Shown piece after piece: positions 25,112-33,099 of a stretch of DNA of 64,000 bases; positions within the stretch are counted from its first letter, which is position 1; each line of letters opens with the position of its first letter. The stretch is from an uncultured Lachnospiraceae bacterium (GTDB taxonomy: Bacteria; Bacillota; Clostridia; Lachnospirales; Lachnospiraceae), in NCBI GenBank assembly GCA_902768735.1, contig CACXMK010000002.1, positions 47,059-111,058 of the forward strand. The letters run 5' to 3'. The notes beneath the pieces were generated by a model. It did no database searches and was not told the DNA's origin. It was given only the letters and a program-made list of their open reading frames with translations. A program made the translations under genes and the position numbers.

Positions 25112-26583
25112 GTCAGAAACAACAGAGCGTTAAGAAAAACTACATATACAATCTGGTCTACCAGATGCTCGCGGTCATCGTTCCGCTGATGATCCAGCCC
25201 TATATCGCGAGGGTCCTGGGCGCGGGAGAAGTCGGCGCGTTCAGCTATACAACGGCAATAACGGGGTATTTTGCCCTCGTGGGGAACCTGGGGATCGCGA
25301 CGTACGGACAGCTGCGGATCGCGGCGTTTAGAAATGACAGGAGAAAAGTCTCCCTCATTTTCTGGGAACTTGCTGTGCTGCGGATCATCCTTATGGGGGC
25401 GGCATCCGTCCTCTTCCTTCTTTTCATCCGCTTTCTTGCCAGGCCGGAATTCAAGACCCTCTATCTGGTCCTGCTTGTCCAGATCATGGCGAGCGCCATT
25501 GATATCGCCTGGCTCCTGCAGGGCTTTGAGGAATTCAAAAAGATCGTTCTAAGGAACACGATCATCAAAGTGATGAGTGTTGTCCTGATCTTTACGTTCG
25601 TCAAATCGCAGAGCGACCTCTATATCTACGCTCTCATCATGAACGGATCCACTCTTTTGGGGAACGCGTCGATCTGGTACTTCACGCCTTCCTTTGTGGA
25701 GCGCGTCCCCTTTAAGGAGCTGAACATGAGGCGCCACCTGCGCGCGTGTGTCATCTACTTTATCCCGACGATCGCGACGACGATCTACCTCTCCCTCGAC
25801 AAACAGATGATCAAGTGGTTCACGGAAGGGTCGGTGGAGAACGGTTACTACGAATTCGCGCAGAAGATTGAGCAGATGGCGGTGACAGTGGTCACTTCGC
25901 TCAGTATCGTGACGATGCCGCGTATGGCGAATCTCTTTAACCAGCATGCGATTGAAAAGCTCAAAAACCGGCTGGAACAGACGATCCGGTTCATCCTGCT
26001 CGTCTCGATCCCGATGTGCCTCGGACTGATGTCTGTAACGGATTACCTTGTGCCCCTGTATCTTGGGGCCGGCTACGAGAGGAGCGCGGTGCTCCTTAAG
26101 ATCTTCAGCCTTCTCATCGTTGTCGTGGGACTGAACAACGCCGTGGGCAAGCAGGTGCTGATGCCGGTCGGCAGGCAGAAGGACTACAATATGAGCGTGA
26201 TCCTGGGAGCGATCGTGAACTTTACCTTGAACCTTCTGCTGATCCCGCGCTTTTATTCCGTGGGAGCGGTCATCGCTTCTGTGGCGGCGGAGACGTCGAT
26301 CCTTCTGGCCTTTATCTTCTACTCCAGGGATTACATCCGGCTTTCCTGGATCCTGAAGGCGTCTGTCAAATATCTGGCGGGCGGCCTTTCCATGGCTGTG
26401 GTCATCCGGCTCAGTTACCTGTGGCTGGGACTTTCGTGGAAGAACCTCGCGATCCAGGTCGTCGGCGGCGGGGCTGTCTATGTGATCGTTGTCCTGCTCC
26501 TTCGCGACCGCTTCGCGCTCGAAGTGCTGGCGATCCTTCTGCGGCATATGCCTTTCAGAAAGCGCGTCGGAAAGGGAGGATGA
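25108..26583 (+). CDS. Wzx-type repeat-unit flippase
   Basis: A 491-residue polytopic protein (12-14 hydrophobic segments) of the MOP/PST polysaccharide exporter family. The N terminus NYIYNLVYQMLAVIVPLMIQ and GAGEVGAFSYTTAI match the RfbX/TuaB-like flippases of Bacillota. It would move the undecaprenyl-pyrophosphate-linked unit across the membrane for the Wzy polymerase encoded four genes earlier. The ATG overlaps the preceding TGA. Together with the Wzz- and Wzy-like genes this makes a Wzy-dependent pathway; no initiating phosphoglycosyltransferase is present in the window. Confidence 0.88.
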   Translation: MSQKQQSVKKNYIYNLVYQMLAVIVPLMIQPYIARVLGAGEVGAFSYTTAITGYFALVGNLGIATYGQLRIAAFRNDRRKVSLIFWELAVLRIILMGAASVLFLLFIRFLARPEFKTLYLVLLVQIMASAIDIAWLLQGFEEFKKIVLRNTIIKVMSVVLIFTFVKSQSDLYIYALIMNGSTLLGNASIWYFTPSFVERVPFKELNMRRHLRACVIYFIPTIATTIYLSLDKQMIKWFTEGSVENGYYEFAQKIEQMAVTVVTSLSIVTMPRMANLFNQHAIEKLKNRLEQTIRFILLVSIPMCLGLMSVTDYLVPLYLGAGYERSAVLLKIFSLLIVVVGLNNAVGKQVLMPVGRQKDYNMSVILGAIVNFTLNLLLIPRFYSVGAVIASVAAETSILLAFIFYSRDYIRLSWILKASVKYLAGGLSMAVVIRLSYLWLGLSWKNLAIQVVGGGAVYVIVVLLLRDRFALEVLAILLRHMPFRKRVGKGG

Positions 26584-26584
26584 T

Positions 26585-27478
26585 ATGAGCGATGTAAAGA
26601 ACACGAAAGCGCCGGAAGGGGCGCTTTCTATGTGTGACACTGTGCGTGAGACAAACAGAGAAGCGCTTACGATGCCGGAGACGCAGCAGATCGCGCTGGA
26701 GATCCTGCACACGGTGGCGGAGATCTGCGAACAGCTGAATTTGCGGTATTACCTCGTGTACGGGACGCTGATCGGCGCGGTCCGCCACCGGGGGTTCATT
26801 CCCTGGGATGACGACGTGGACATCATGATGCCGCGTCCCGACCATGACAGGCTGATGGAGTACCTGGACAGGCATATCGGGGAATACGGGCACCTGCGCG
26901 TCTTCAACAGAAAGACCTGCCCGGAATACCCGTATATGATCACAAGGATCAGTGACGACCGCTATGAGATCGTCATGGAAAATGAGAAACCGTTTGGGAT
27001 GGGCGTCTTTATTGATATCTATCCCTACGACGGCCTGGGAAATACCAAAAAAGAGGCGGTTCGCTTCGGAATGAAGGGAGACCGGCTTTCATCCCTGTGC
27101 TTCCAGGCCACGAGGGACCATTTCGCGATCGAGACGACGAGATCCGCCTGGCGGAAGGCAGTTAAATATCCTGTTTATCTGTTCTGCAAGCTTTGCGGAA
27201 AGGAGCGCTTCCAAGACGCGCTGGACAAACTGGCAGGCGTAAAGCCGTACGATTCCAGCCGGTTTGTGGGCTGCGTGATCTGGCTCTCCTGGGGCGTGAA
27301 AGACATGTATCTGCGGAAATGGTTTGACGATTACATTTACCAGCCGTTTGACAAGTACCGGTTCAGGATCCCCGCGGACTATGACAAGATCCTGCGCCAT
27401 ACTTACGGTGACTACATGCAGCTGCCCCCGGTGGAAGAGCGCACCGGCCATCACTATTATAAGGCATACCGCAAATGA
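26585..27478 (+). CDS. LicD-family phosphotransferase
   Basis: A 297-residue LicD-family protein (PF04991). The signature is complete: YYLVYGTLIGAVRHRGFIPW followed by DDDVDIMMPR (residues ~58-86). LicD enzymes transfer phosphocholine or a related phospho-alcohol from a CDP-activated donor onto a sugar of a surface polymer. The donor cannot be told from sequence, and no choline kinase or CTP transferase (LicA, LicC) is in the window. ATG 26585 follows GGGAGG (26574-26579), one base after the flippase stop. It ends the polysaccharide operon. Its presence beside several choline-binding-like proteins is notable. Confidence 0.88.
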   Translation: MSDVKNTKAPEGALSMCDTVRETNREALTMPETQQIALEILHTVAEICEQLNLRYYLVYGTLIGAVRHRGFIPWDDDVDIMMPRPDHDRLMEYLDRHIGEYGHLRVFNRKTCPEYPYMITRISDDRYEIVMENEKPFGMGVFIDIYPYDGLGNTKKEAVRFGMKGDRLSSLCFQATRDHFAIETTRSAWRKAVKYPVYLFCKLCGKERFQDALDKLAGVKPYDSSRFVGCVIWLSWGVKDMYLRKWFDDYIYQPFDKYRFRIPADYDKILRHTYGDYMQLPPVEERTGHHYYKAYRK

Positions 27479-27530
27479 GCTGGCATCTTTGAAGACTGGC
27501 TGTGCTTCAGTCGGTCGTAAACAGGAACAG

Positions 27531-27620
27531 GGCATAGAAGAAGACCTGCTGTATGTCCTTCGGAGAGCATTAGAGAATCGTGAGCCTCCGAAGGGCATAT
27601 AGCAGGTCTTTCACTATGCC
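27531..27620. repeat. Convergent-gap palindrome, copy A
   Basis: A 25-base arm (27541-27565, begins AAGACCTGCTGTATG) pairs with 27586-27610 with two mismatches around a 20-base loop; outer heptamers GGCATAG and CTATGCC extend the stem. It lies between the convergent licD and amidase genes. Copies B (35815-35911) and C (43282-43359) share the outer CCATAG-type ends, the AAG-C-CGGC-ATATA arm and the GGAG inner end. It may act as a two-way transcription barrier, but T-tracts are poor. Confidence 0.75.
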
Positions 27621-27624
27621 TGTA

Positions 27625-28911
27625 TTATTTAGCGATAGACTTGAAATAGGCGTCGATGCCGTCTGCAATTCCCTGTACCATCTTGGCCTGGTATTCGGGG
27701 CTCTGCATAAGCACGTCCTCTTCCGGATTGGTCATATATCCCATTTCGATCAGCGCGGTGGGTACATTGCTCCAGTTATTGCCGGTCATCGTGTTGGTCT
27801 CCCACACGTGTTCCCTGCGGCATCCGACCACCTTGAAGTACGTATTCAGGATCCTGGCAGCGAGAAGATAGGACTTCTCATAGGTCTCCGGGCAGTACGG
27901 GTTGTCCTTCCTGATGCAGATCGTCATGGCGCCGGTCCGGGCGGGATCGGAGTAAGCGTTGGCGTGGATGCGGACAAAGGCATCCGCTTTGTTGTCGTTC
28001 GCGACTGCTGCCCGTTCAATACAGGAGTAAGTCCCGGAGTTCGTGGTCCTTGTGAGGAGGACCTTGTAACCTCTGGATTCCAGTTCGCTCCTAAGTCCCG
28101 TGGCGATCGTCAGGTTGAGCTCGTATTCGTAGACGCCGGTCTCGACGCCCCTTGTGCCGAGGGAATCCGCCGCTTTCTTTTCAGAGGAGCCGGGGCCGAG
28201 AGGGACCATGCCCTCCGCGACGTCCGGGGAGTGACCCGGATCGAGCACGACCAGGGGAGTAAAGCGGACGCCGTTTTTGCCATAATATTCACGGACGCCG
28301 GCGCGGGTGATCCAGCCGGTCTGCATCTCGCCTTTGCCGTTAAAATAGTAATACTTTCCTGAGATCTTCCTGAGGCCGGTCATCATGACGCCCCGCAGGC
28401 TGAAGCTGCAGCGGTAATCGGAAAAATAGTACTTCTTGCCGCCGATCGTCTTAAAGCCGGTGCGGCGAACGCCGTCCGTCCCCAGATAGTACCTCCTGCC
28501 GCCGATCGACCGCCAGCCGTTCAGCATCTGTCCTTCCGTCTTGCCGGCGGGGTACTGGCTGTCGGTGAAGTAGTAGAACTTTCCGTTAATATTCTTCCAT
28601 CCGGTGGCCATCCGCCCTTTCTGGGCGGCGGTATAGCCGCTGCAGCGGGAGTCCATGAAATAGAACTTCTTGCCGCCGATGCTCTTAAAGCCGGTGATCG
28701 GTTTCCCGTCCGCGCCGTAATAATACCAGTAGCCTCCCGATTGCTGCCAGCCGGTCGCTGCCTTTGTGTCAGAGGCGGCGGAAGCAGCTCCCGCGGCGGA
28801 AGCGCTTGCTCCCGGCGCCGCGGTGAAAAGAAGACTCAGGAATACGGCAAAAGCTGCCGCGCGGAACAAAAAAACAATAGATTTGAAAGATTTCTGCATA
28901 GGATCATCCAT
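27625..28911 (-). CDS. Secreted N-acetylmuramoyl-L-alanine amidase with N-terminal cell-wall binding repeats
   Basis: A 428-residue protein: signal peptide (1 to about 38), seven to eight cell-wall binding repeats (residues ~48-235), and a C-terminal amidase_3 domain (~240-428). The zinc ligands are visible: His in VVLDPGHS, Glu in YEYELN and His in RIHANA, and the catalytic Glu in ALIEMGY. It cuts the bond between muramic acid and the peptide stem. Repeats first, enzyme last is the reverse of pneumococcal LytA. The start may be ATG 28911 or the in-frame ATG 28899 (MQKSFK), neither with a strong ribosome site. It is transcribed alone, toward licD, with palindrome A in between. Confidence 0.9.
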   Translation of the reverse strand: MDDPMQKSFKSIVFLFRAAAFAVFLSLLFTAAPGASASAAGAASAASDTKAATGWQQSGGYWYYYGADGKPITGFKSIGGKKFYFMDSRCSGYTAAQKGRMATGWKNINGKFYYFTDSQYPAGKTEGQMLNGWRSIGGRRYYLGTDGVRRTGFKTIGGKKYYFSDYRCSFSLRGVMMTGLRKISGKYYYFNGKGEMQTGWITRAGVREYYGKNGVRFTPLVVLDPGHSPDVAEGMVPLGPGSSEKKAADSLGTRGVETGVYEYELNLTIATGLRSELESRGYKVLLTRTTNSGTYSCIERAAVANDNKADAFVRIHANAYSDPARTGAMTICIRKDNPYCPETYEKSYLLAARILNTYFKVVGCRREHVWETNTMTGNNWSNVPTALIEMGYMTNPEEDVLMQSPEYQAKMVQGIADGIDAYFKSIAK

Positions 28912-29123
28912 TCTGGAGAGCCCCGGAGGGCGGTAAGCGGGTTCCGTCAGACATACAAAGGCTGTAGCCGGATATAATCCAGTATATTTTACAACAGATC
29001 GCTATTTTGCGCACATGGTAAATTTAGTATGATATACTGTCTTAACGGCAGGGCCGGAAACCGATCCGCTTTCGGGCTGCCATGCGGTTACACGGATAGA
29101 TAAAAACAGCAGGAGCAAAAGCA

Positions 29124-30035
29124 ATGAAGATACTTGTGACAGGCGCCGGCGGGCAGCTGGGTTGTGACGTCATGAAGGAGACCGCCCGCAGAGGGTACGA
29201 GGGGATCGGCACGGATCTGGCAGAAGTTCCGAAAGGGAGTGACGCCGGTGTGGCCGGAATGACGTACCTTACAATGGATATCACGGACCGGGATGAAGTG
29301 CACGCTGTGATCGCTGCGATCCGGCCGGATATAGTGATCCACTGCGCGGCATGGACGGCGGTGGACGCGGCGGAAGAGCCTGAAAACAGGGAGAAAGTGG
29401 AGGCGGTCAACGCACTGGGCACAAGATATGTCGCGGAGGCGGTAAAGGAGACCGGCGCAGCGATGATCTATATGAGCACGGATTATGTGTTTGACGGGCA
29501 GGGGACAGAGCCCTGGAAACCCGACTCCAAGGCTTACGCGCCCCTCAACGTCTATGGAAGAACGAAGCTCGAAGGAGAACTGGCGGTCAGTGAACTCCTC
29601 GACAGGTTCTTTATCGTCAGGATCGCATGGGTCTTCGGCGAGCACGGGAATAACTTCGTGAAGACGATGCTGCGCCTCTCGCAGACGCACAGCACGATCC
29701 GGGTCGTCTGCGACCAGATCGGAACGCCGACATATACGCCGGACCTTGCGAAACTCCTCCTTGACATGGCAGGGACAGACAGGTACGGTTATTATCACGC
29801 GACGAACGAAGGGGGCTACATATCCTGGTACGAGTTCGCGGCGGAGATCTTTAAGAAAGCGGGATCTGACACACAGGCCATCCCTGTGAAGACATCCGAA
29901 TACGGATTATCAAAGGCAAGGAGGCCGTTCAACAGCAGGCTCGACAAGGAGAAGCTGGGGGAGAACGGTTTTACGAGACTGCCGGACTGGAGAGATGCGC
30001 TGGAGCGCTATCTGAGGGTTATTGGAGCGCTTTGA
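29124..30035 (+). CDS. rmlD: dTDP-4-dehydrorhamnose reductase
   Basis: A 303-residue RmlD: NAD(P)-binding TGAGGQLG at residues 6-13, MSTDYVFDG, and the YGRTKLEGE motif with catalytic Tyr and Lys. It reduces dTDP-4-keto-rhamnose to dTDP-rhamnose, the last step of the rhamnose donor pathway. RmlC (epimerase) and RmlA are not in the window, while RmlB is at 14845-15864. Good ribosome site AGGAG before ATG. The gene downstream is a Cps2T-like rhamnosyltransferase, which would use the product. Confidence 0.94.
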   Translation: MKILVTGAGGQLGCDVMKETARRGYEGIGTDLAEVPKGSDAGVAGMTYLTMDITDRDEVHAVIAAIRPDIVIHCAAWTAVDAAEEPENREKVEAVNALGTRYVAEAVKETGAAMIYMSTDYVFDGQGTEPWKPDSKAYAPLNVYGRTKLEGELAVSELLDRFFIVRIAWVFGEHGNNFVKTMLRLSQTHSTIRVVCDQIGTPTYTPDLAKLLLDMAGTDRYGYYHATNEGGYISWYEFAAEIFKKAGSDTQAIPVKTSEYGLSKARRPFNSRLDKEKLGENGFTRLPDWRDALERYLRVIGAL

Positions 30036-30078
30036 AGGCGCGGCACAGGGTTTTAGAGTACCGAAAGATACGGAAACG

Positions 30079-30087
30079 TGATATAAT
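30079..30087 (+). promoter_or_regulatory. Extended -10 promoter for the rhamnosyltransferase gene
   Basis: TGATATAAT is a perfect extended -10 element (TGn-TATAAT). A weak -35 (TACCGA) lies 17 bases upstream. About 100 bases of leader separate it from the next start codon. Confidence 0.5.
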
Positions 30088-30192
30088 AAAGTGTTAAGTA
30101 TTTACTGCGTTGGAATGCGTTCTTAAGATACAGGTATCAGGATATGGATTTTGGGATATGCATTCTGATGGTTTTGGAGGGCATTGCAGAAT

Positions 30193-31449
30193 ATGGCAGG
30201 CACAGGAAAGGCCATTGAGATAGAGGGACATAACGTGCAGCTACTGCCGGCAGCAAACGAGGAGCTCCTTACGGGGAAGCCCCGGCGACAGCATGTCTTT
30301 GTGATCGGGAGCAAGGGGATCCCCGCCAGATACGGCGGATTTGAGACCTTTGTGGAGAACCTTACGGGATACAGGTCCGCGGAGGAGATACAATATCACG
30401 TCGCGAGGATGGCGGAGGACGACCTGCGCTTCGAATACAACGGCGCGGTCTGTTTTGACATCAAAGTGCCGTATATCGGACCGGCAAGAGCGGTTGTATG
30501 CGACCTGATCGCTCTTGAGAGGAGCATCCGCTACTGCCAGACCCACCCGGAAGTCAAAAAACCGGTCTTCTACGTGCTTGCCTGCAGGATCGGGCCGTTC
30601 ATTGCAAAATACAGAAAAGAGATCCACGCACTCGGCGGCGTGCTCTATGTCAATCCCGACGGGCACGAATGGAAGAGGGCAAAGTGGAGTCCCGCGGTCC
30701 GCAGATACTGGAAGTATTCCGAGGGTCTGATGGTAAAAAGCGCAGATCTTCTGATCTGCGACAGCAAGAATATCGAGAGATACATTCAGAGGACATACCG
30801 GAAATACGCACCGAAGACAAAATACATCGCCTATGGGTCAAGGATCAGCATGCCTTCCGGGGAAGCAGCAGAAGCAGCGCTCGCCGAATGGCTCGCGGAG
30901 CATGACCTGGCCCCCAAAGAGTATTATCTCGTAGTGGGAAGATTCGTGCCGGAGAACAATTTCGAGATCATGATCCGGGAGTTCATGCGCTCTGATTCGA
31001 AGAAGAACTTCGCGATCATCACGACGACGGACGGGCGGTTCTATAAAAAGCTTTTGGAACGGCTCGATTTTGAAAAGGACCCGAGGATCCGCTTTGTCGG
31101 AACGGTTTACGACCAGGAACTTCTGGCGATGATCCGCAAAAATGCTTACGCTTATTTCCATGGCCACGAGGTCGGGGGAACGAATCCGAGCCTTTTGGAG
31201 GCGCTTGGCGCGACGGATCTCAATCTCCTTCTGGACGTGGGCTTTAACAGGGAAGTCGCGGAGGATGCGGCGCTCTACTGGACGAAGCAGGACGGGAATC
31301 TGGCGGAGATGATCCACAGGGCGGATGGAATGACGGAGGAGGAGATCTCCGCATTCGGTGCAAAAGCTAAAGACAGGATCAGGAGATCCTTCAATTGGGA
31401 GAATGTCACAGCCAGTTATGAAGCGCTGTTTTTAAAGAGCTTTTTGTAA
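30193..31449 (+). CDS. Cps2T-like rhamnosyltransferase (DUF1972 plus GT4)
   Basis: About 418 residues. After a ~33-residue N-terminal extension comes VFVIGSKGIPARYGGFETFVENL, the start of the DUF1972 domain seen in Cps2T, which adds beta-1,4-rhamnose to the lipid-linked unit in streptococcal capsules. The C-terminal half is a GT-B family 4 domain with HGHEVGGTNPSLLEAL, where the donor-binding glutamates lie. The start is uncertain: TTG 30184 is 3 bases from GGAGG (30176-30180), ATG 30193 is 12 bases away; homologues begin near the VFVIGSKG block. RmlD lies just upstream, consistent with dTDP-rhamnose as donor. Confidence 0.85.
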   Translation: MAGTGKAIEIEGHNVQLLPAANEELLTGKPRRQHVFVIGSKGIPARYGGFETFVENLTGYRSAEEIQYHVARMAEDDLRFEYNGAVCFDIKVPYIGPARAVVCDLIALERSIRYCQTHPEVKKPVFYVLACRIGPFIAKYRKEIHALGGVLYVNPDGHEWKRAKWSPAVRRYWKYSEGLMVKSADLLICDSKNIERYIQRTYRKYAPKTKYIAYGSRISMPSGEAAEAALAEWLAEHDLAPKEYYLVVGRFVPENNFEIMIREFMRSDSKKNFAIITTTDGRFYKKLLERLDFEKDPRIRFVGTVYDQELLAMIRKNAYAYFHGHEVGGTNPSLLEALGATDLNLLLDVGFNREVAEDAALYWTKQDGNLAEMIHRADGMTEEEISAFGAKAKDRIRRSFNWENVTASYEALFLKSFL

Positions 31450-31513
31450 GGCGGAAGGACTGACCGGCAACAGGTCAGGTATTACGAAAGAGGCCGGATC
31501 AAGAGGTCTGATT

Positions 31514-33034
31514 ATGAGGTCTGATATGGAGAGTATTCGGGAAGAAGTTGTTGACATCAGAAGCTGTATTGCCTATCTGATGGTTAAATGGAAGATCCTG
31601 TTTCTGGCGCTCATTTTGGGAGCGCTGGCAGGCGGCGCGCTGGGGGTTTATAAGCAGAAATCCGCTGCTGTGCCTACGCAGGTCAGTTACGAAGAGAAGC
31701 TGGAAACGCTCAGGGGCGCTCTTCAGGAGACGAACGCGCTGTATGTGGAGCAGGTCTATACCCAGTACAACAATTACGGCAAACAGCTCGGGAACTGGAA
31801 CCGGTATCTGAAAGACTCCGCGCTTCAGAGCATGTCGCCGGACAATTACATCAAGAGAGACCTTCAGTACATCGTGGAATCGGACAACAGCGACGTGATC
31901 AGCTCTTTCTCCGTATCGCTCCTTGGAACGTCGGACTATGAGCGCATCGCGGACGTCTGCGGGGACGATGTCACGGCTTCCAATGCGGTGGAACTGATCA
32001 GCGTTTCCAATGTTACGCAGGCGGACAGCGCTACAGCTGCGGCGGCAGTTCAGGTTGGAGAGATCGTATCGCCGGATATACCTGTGGGCGTGGCTTCCAA
32101 CTCCTATCGGAGCATTATGGACGTCATGTTCGTCGCGCCCGATGAAGAGACAGCGGACGCCATGGAGGAGATCTTAAGGGAGATCCTCGAGGAGAGGCAG
32201 CGTGAATTAAAGGAAAGCGGTGTCGATGTTGAGATCGAGAACCTCAACAAGACGACGGTCGCCAATGACTATACGTGGCTGCTCGCTGCGCAGCAGGCAG
32301 CGATCGCGCCGATGCAGGCGCTGCAGACGACGCGCAGCAATTTCGTAAAGAACAGCGTCGATGTCCTCGGCGACAAGGAAAAGGCGTATTTTGAAGCCCT
32401 CTGCCAGGGTGAAGCACAGACAGAAGCGGCGAAGACGACCGTCTCTGTCAAAAAAGTCAACAAAAAGAAGCTGGTCGCGGCGGGCGGCCTGGGGCTGTTT
32501 GTGCTGGCGTTCGGTGTGATCCTTCTTATGTTCATCTATTCTGACAGGATCCGGGCAGAGGAGCAGCTCAAGCGGAGCTATGGACTGCCTGTTCTCCTGC
32601 GGTGGCGGATCGGAAAGGGCCGTCTGGGGATCGATCCGCTCAGGAAATGGGCGCTCGGGGTCCTGACAGGAGCAGACGCGGCGGAAGAGGCAGAGAACGG
32701 CGCAGGAAAGCTGGCAACAGAACTGGCACACCGGATCCCCGGGGGACCTGACAAAGCGGTCTATCTTGCCTGTGATACAGATAAAAGGGAAGTGCGGACG
32801 GCAGCAGGGGCACTGGCAGAGAGCCTTAAGGAAAAAGGAATCAACGCACAGGCCGGAAGACCGGCTGCGGGCGACGAAGCATATGAAGCGCTTCTTGCGT
32901 CGGATGCGGTGGTAGTTGTGGAGACAATGAATGTATCGGGCGCGCTCGCGCTCAAAGACCTTTTGGGGGTCTGTGAAAGAAATTCTCTTCCTGTTCTGGG
33001 CTGCGTGACGTTGACAGATGTGTCAAAATATTGA
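31514..33034 (+). CDS. Wzz-type chain-length protein with a degenerate BY-kinase-like tail (second of two)
   Basis: A 506-residue protein built like the one at 19698-21215: transmembrane helix 1 (~27-47), extracytoplasmic Wzz-like domain, helix 2 (~320-343), and a cytoplasmic tail ending SDAVVVVETMNVSGALALKD, VLGCVTLTD, which follows the CpsD/Wzc fold but lacks Walker A, Walker B DxD and tyrosine cluster. Two in-frame ATGs (31514, 31526) each follow the same AGGTCTGAT word because that word is tandemly duplicated; both have usable spacing. The two Wzz-like proteins may set lengths for two polymers or form a mixed complex. Confidence 0.75.
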   Translation: MRSDMESIREEVVDIRSCIAYLMVKWKILFLALILGALAGGALGVYKQKSAAVPTQVSYEEKLETLRGALQETNALYVEQVYTQYNNYGKQLGNWNRYLKDSALQSMSPDNYIKRDLQYIVESDNSDVISSFSVSLLGTSDYERIADVCGDDVTASNAVELISVSNVTQADSATAAAAVQVGEIVSPDIPVGVASNSYRSIMDVMFVAPDEETADAMEEILREILEERQRELKESGVDVEIENLNKTTVANDYTWLLAAQQAAIAPMQALQTTRSNFVKNSVDVLGDKEKAYFEALCQGEAQTEAAKTTVSVKKVNKKKLVAAGGLGLFVLAFGVILLMFIYSDRIRAEEQLKRSYGLPVLLRWRIGKGRLGIDPLRKWALGVLTGADAAEEAENGAGKLATELAHRIPGGPDKAVYLACDTDKREVRTAAGALAESLKEKGINAQAGRPAAGDEAYEALLASDAVVVVETMNVSGALALKDLLGVCERNSLPVLGCVTLTDVSKY

Positions 33035-33040
33035 TATACT
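33011..33040 (+). promoter_or_regulatory. Promoter within the 3' end of the Wzz-like gene
   Basis: TTGACA (33011-33016), 18-base spacer, TATACT (33035-33040). It lies across the stop codon of the preceding gene and should drive the GDPD-like wall protein. Confidence 0.75.
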
Positions 33041-33099
33041 GTTGCAAATGTTAAGTTTTTGTTACATGCCAAAGAAATTTCGGAAGGGTTTTGCTATTT

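Noticed and set aside
28912-29123. Divergent promoters between the amidase gene and rmlD
   Set aside because: Several TATACT and TATGAT words are present on both strands but none pairs with a -35 box at 16-18 bases, so no promoter is called.
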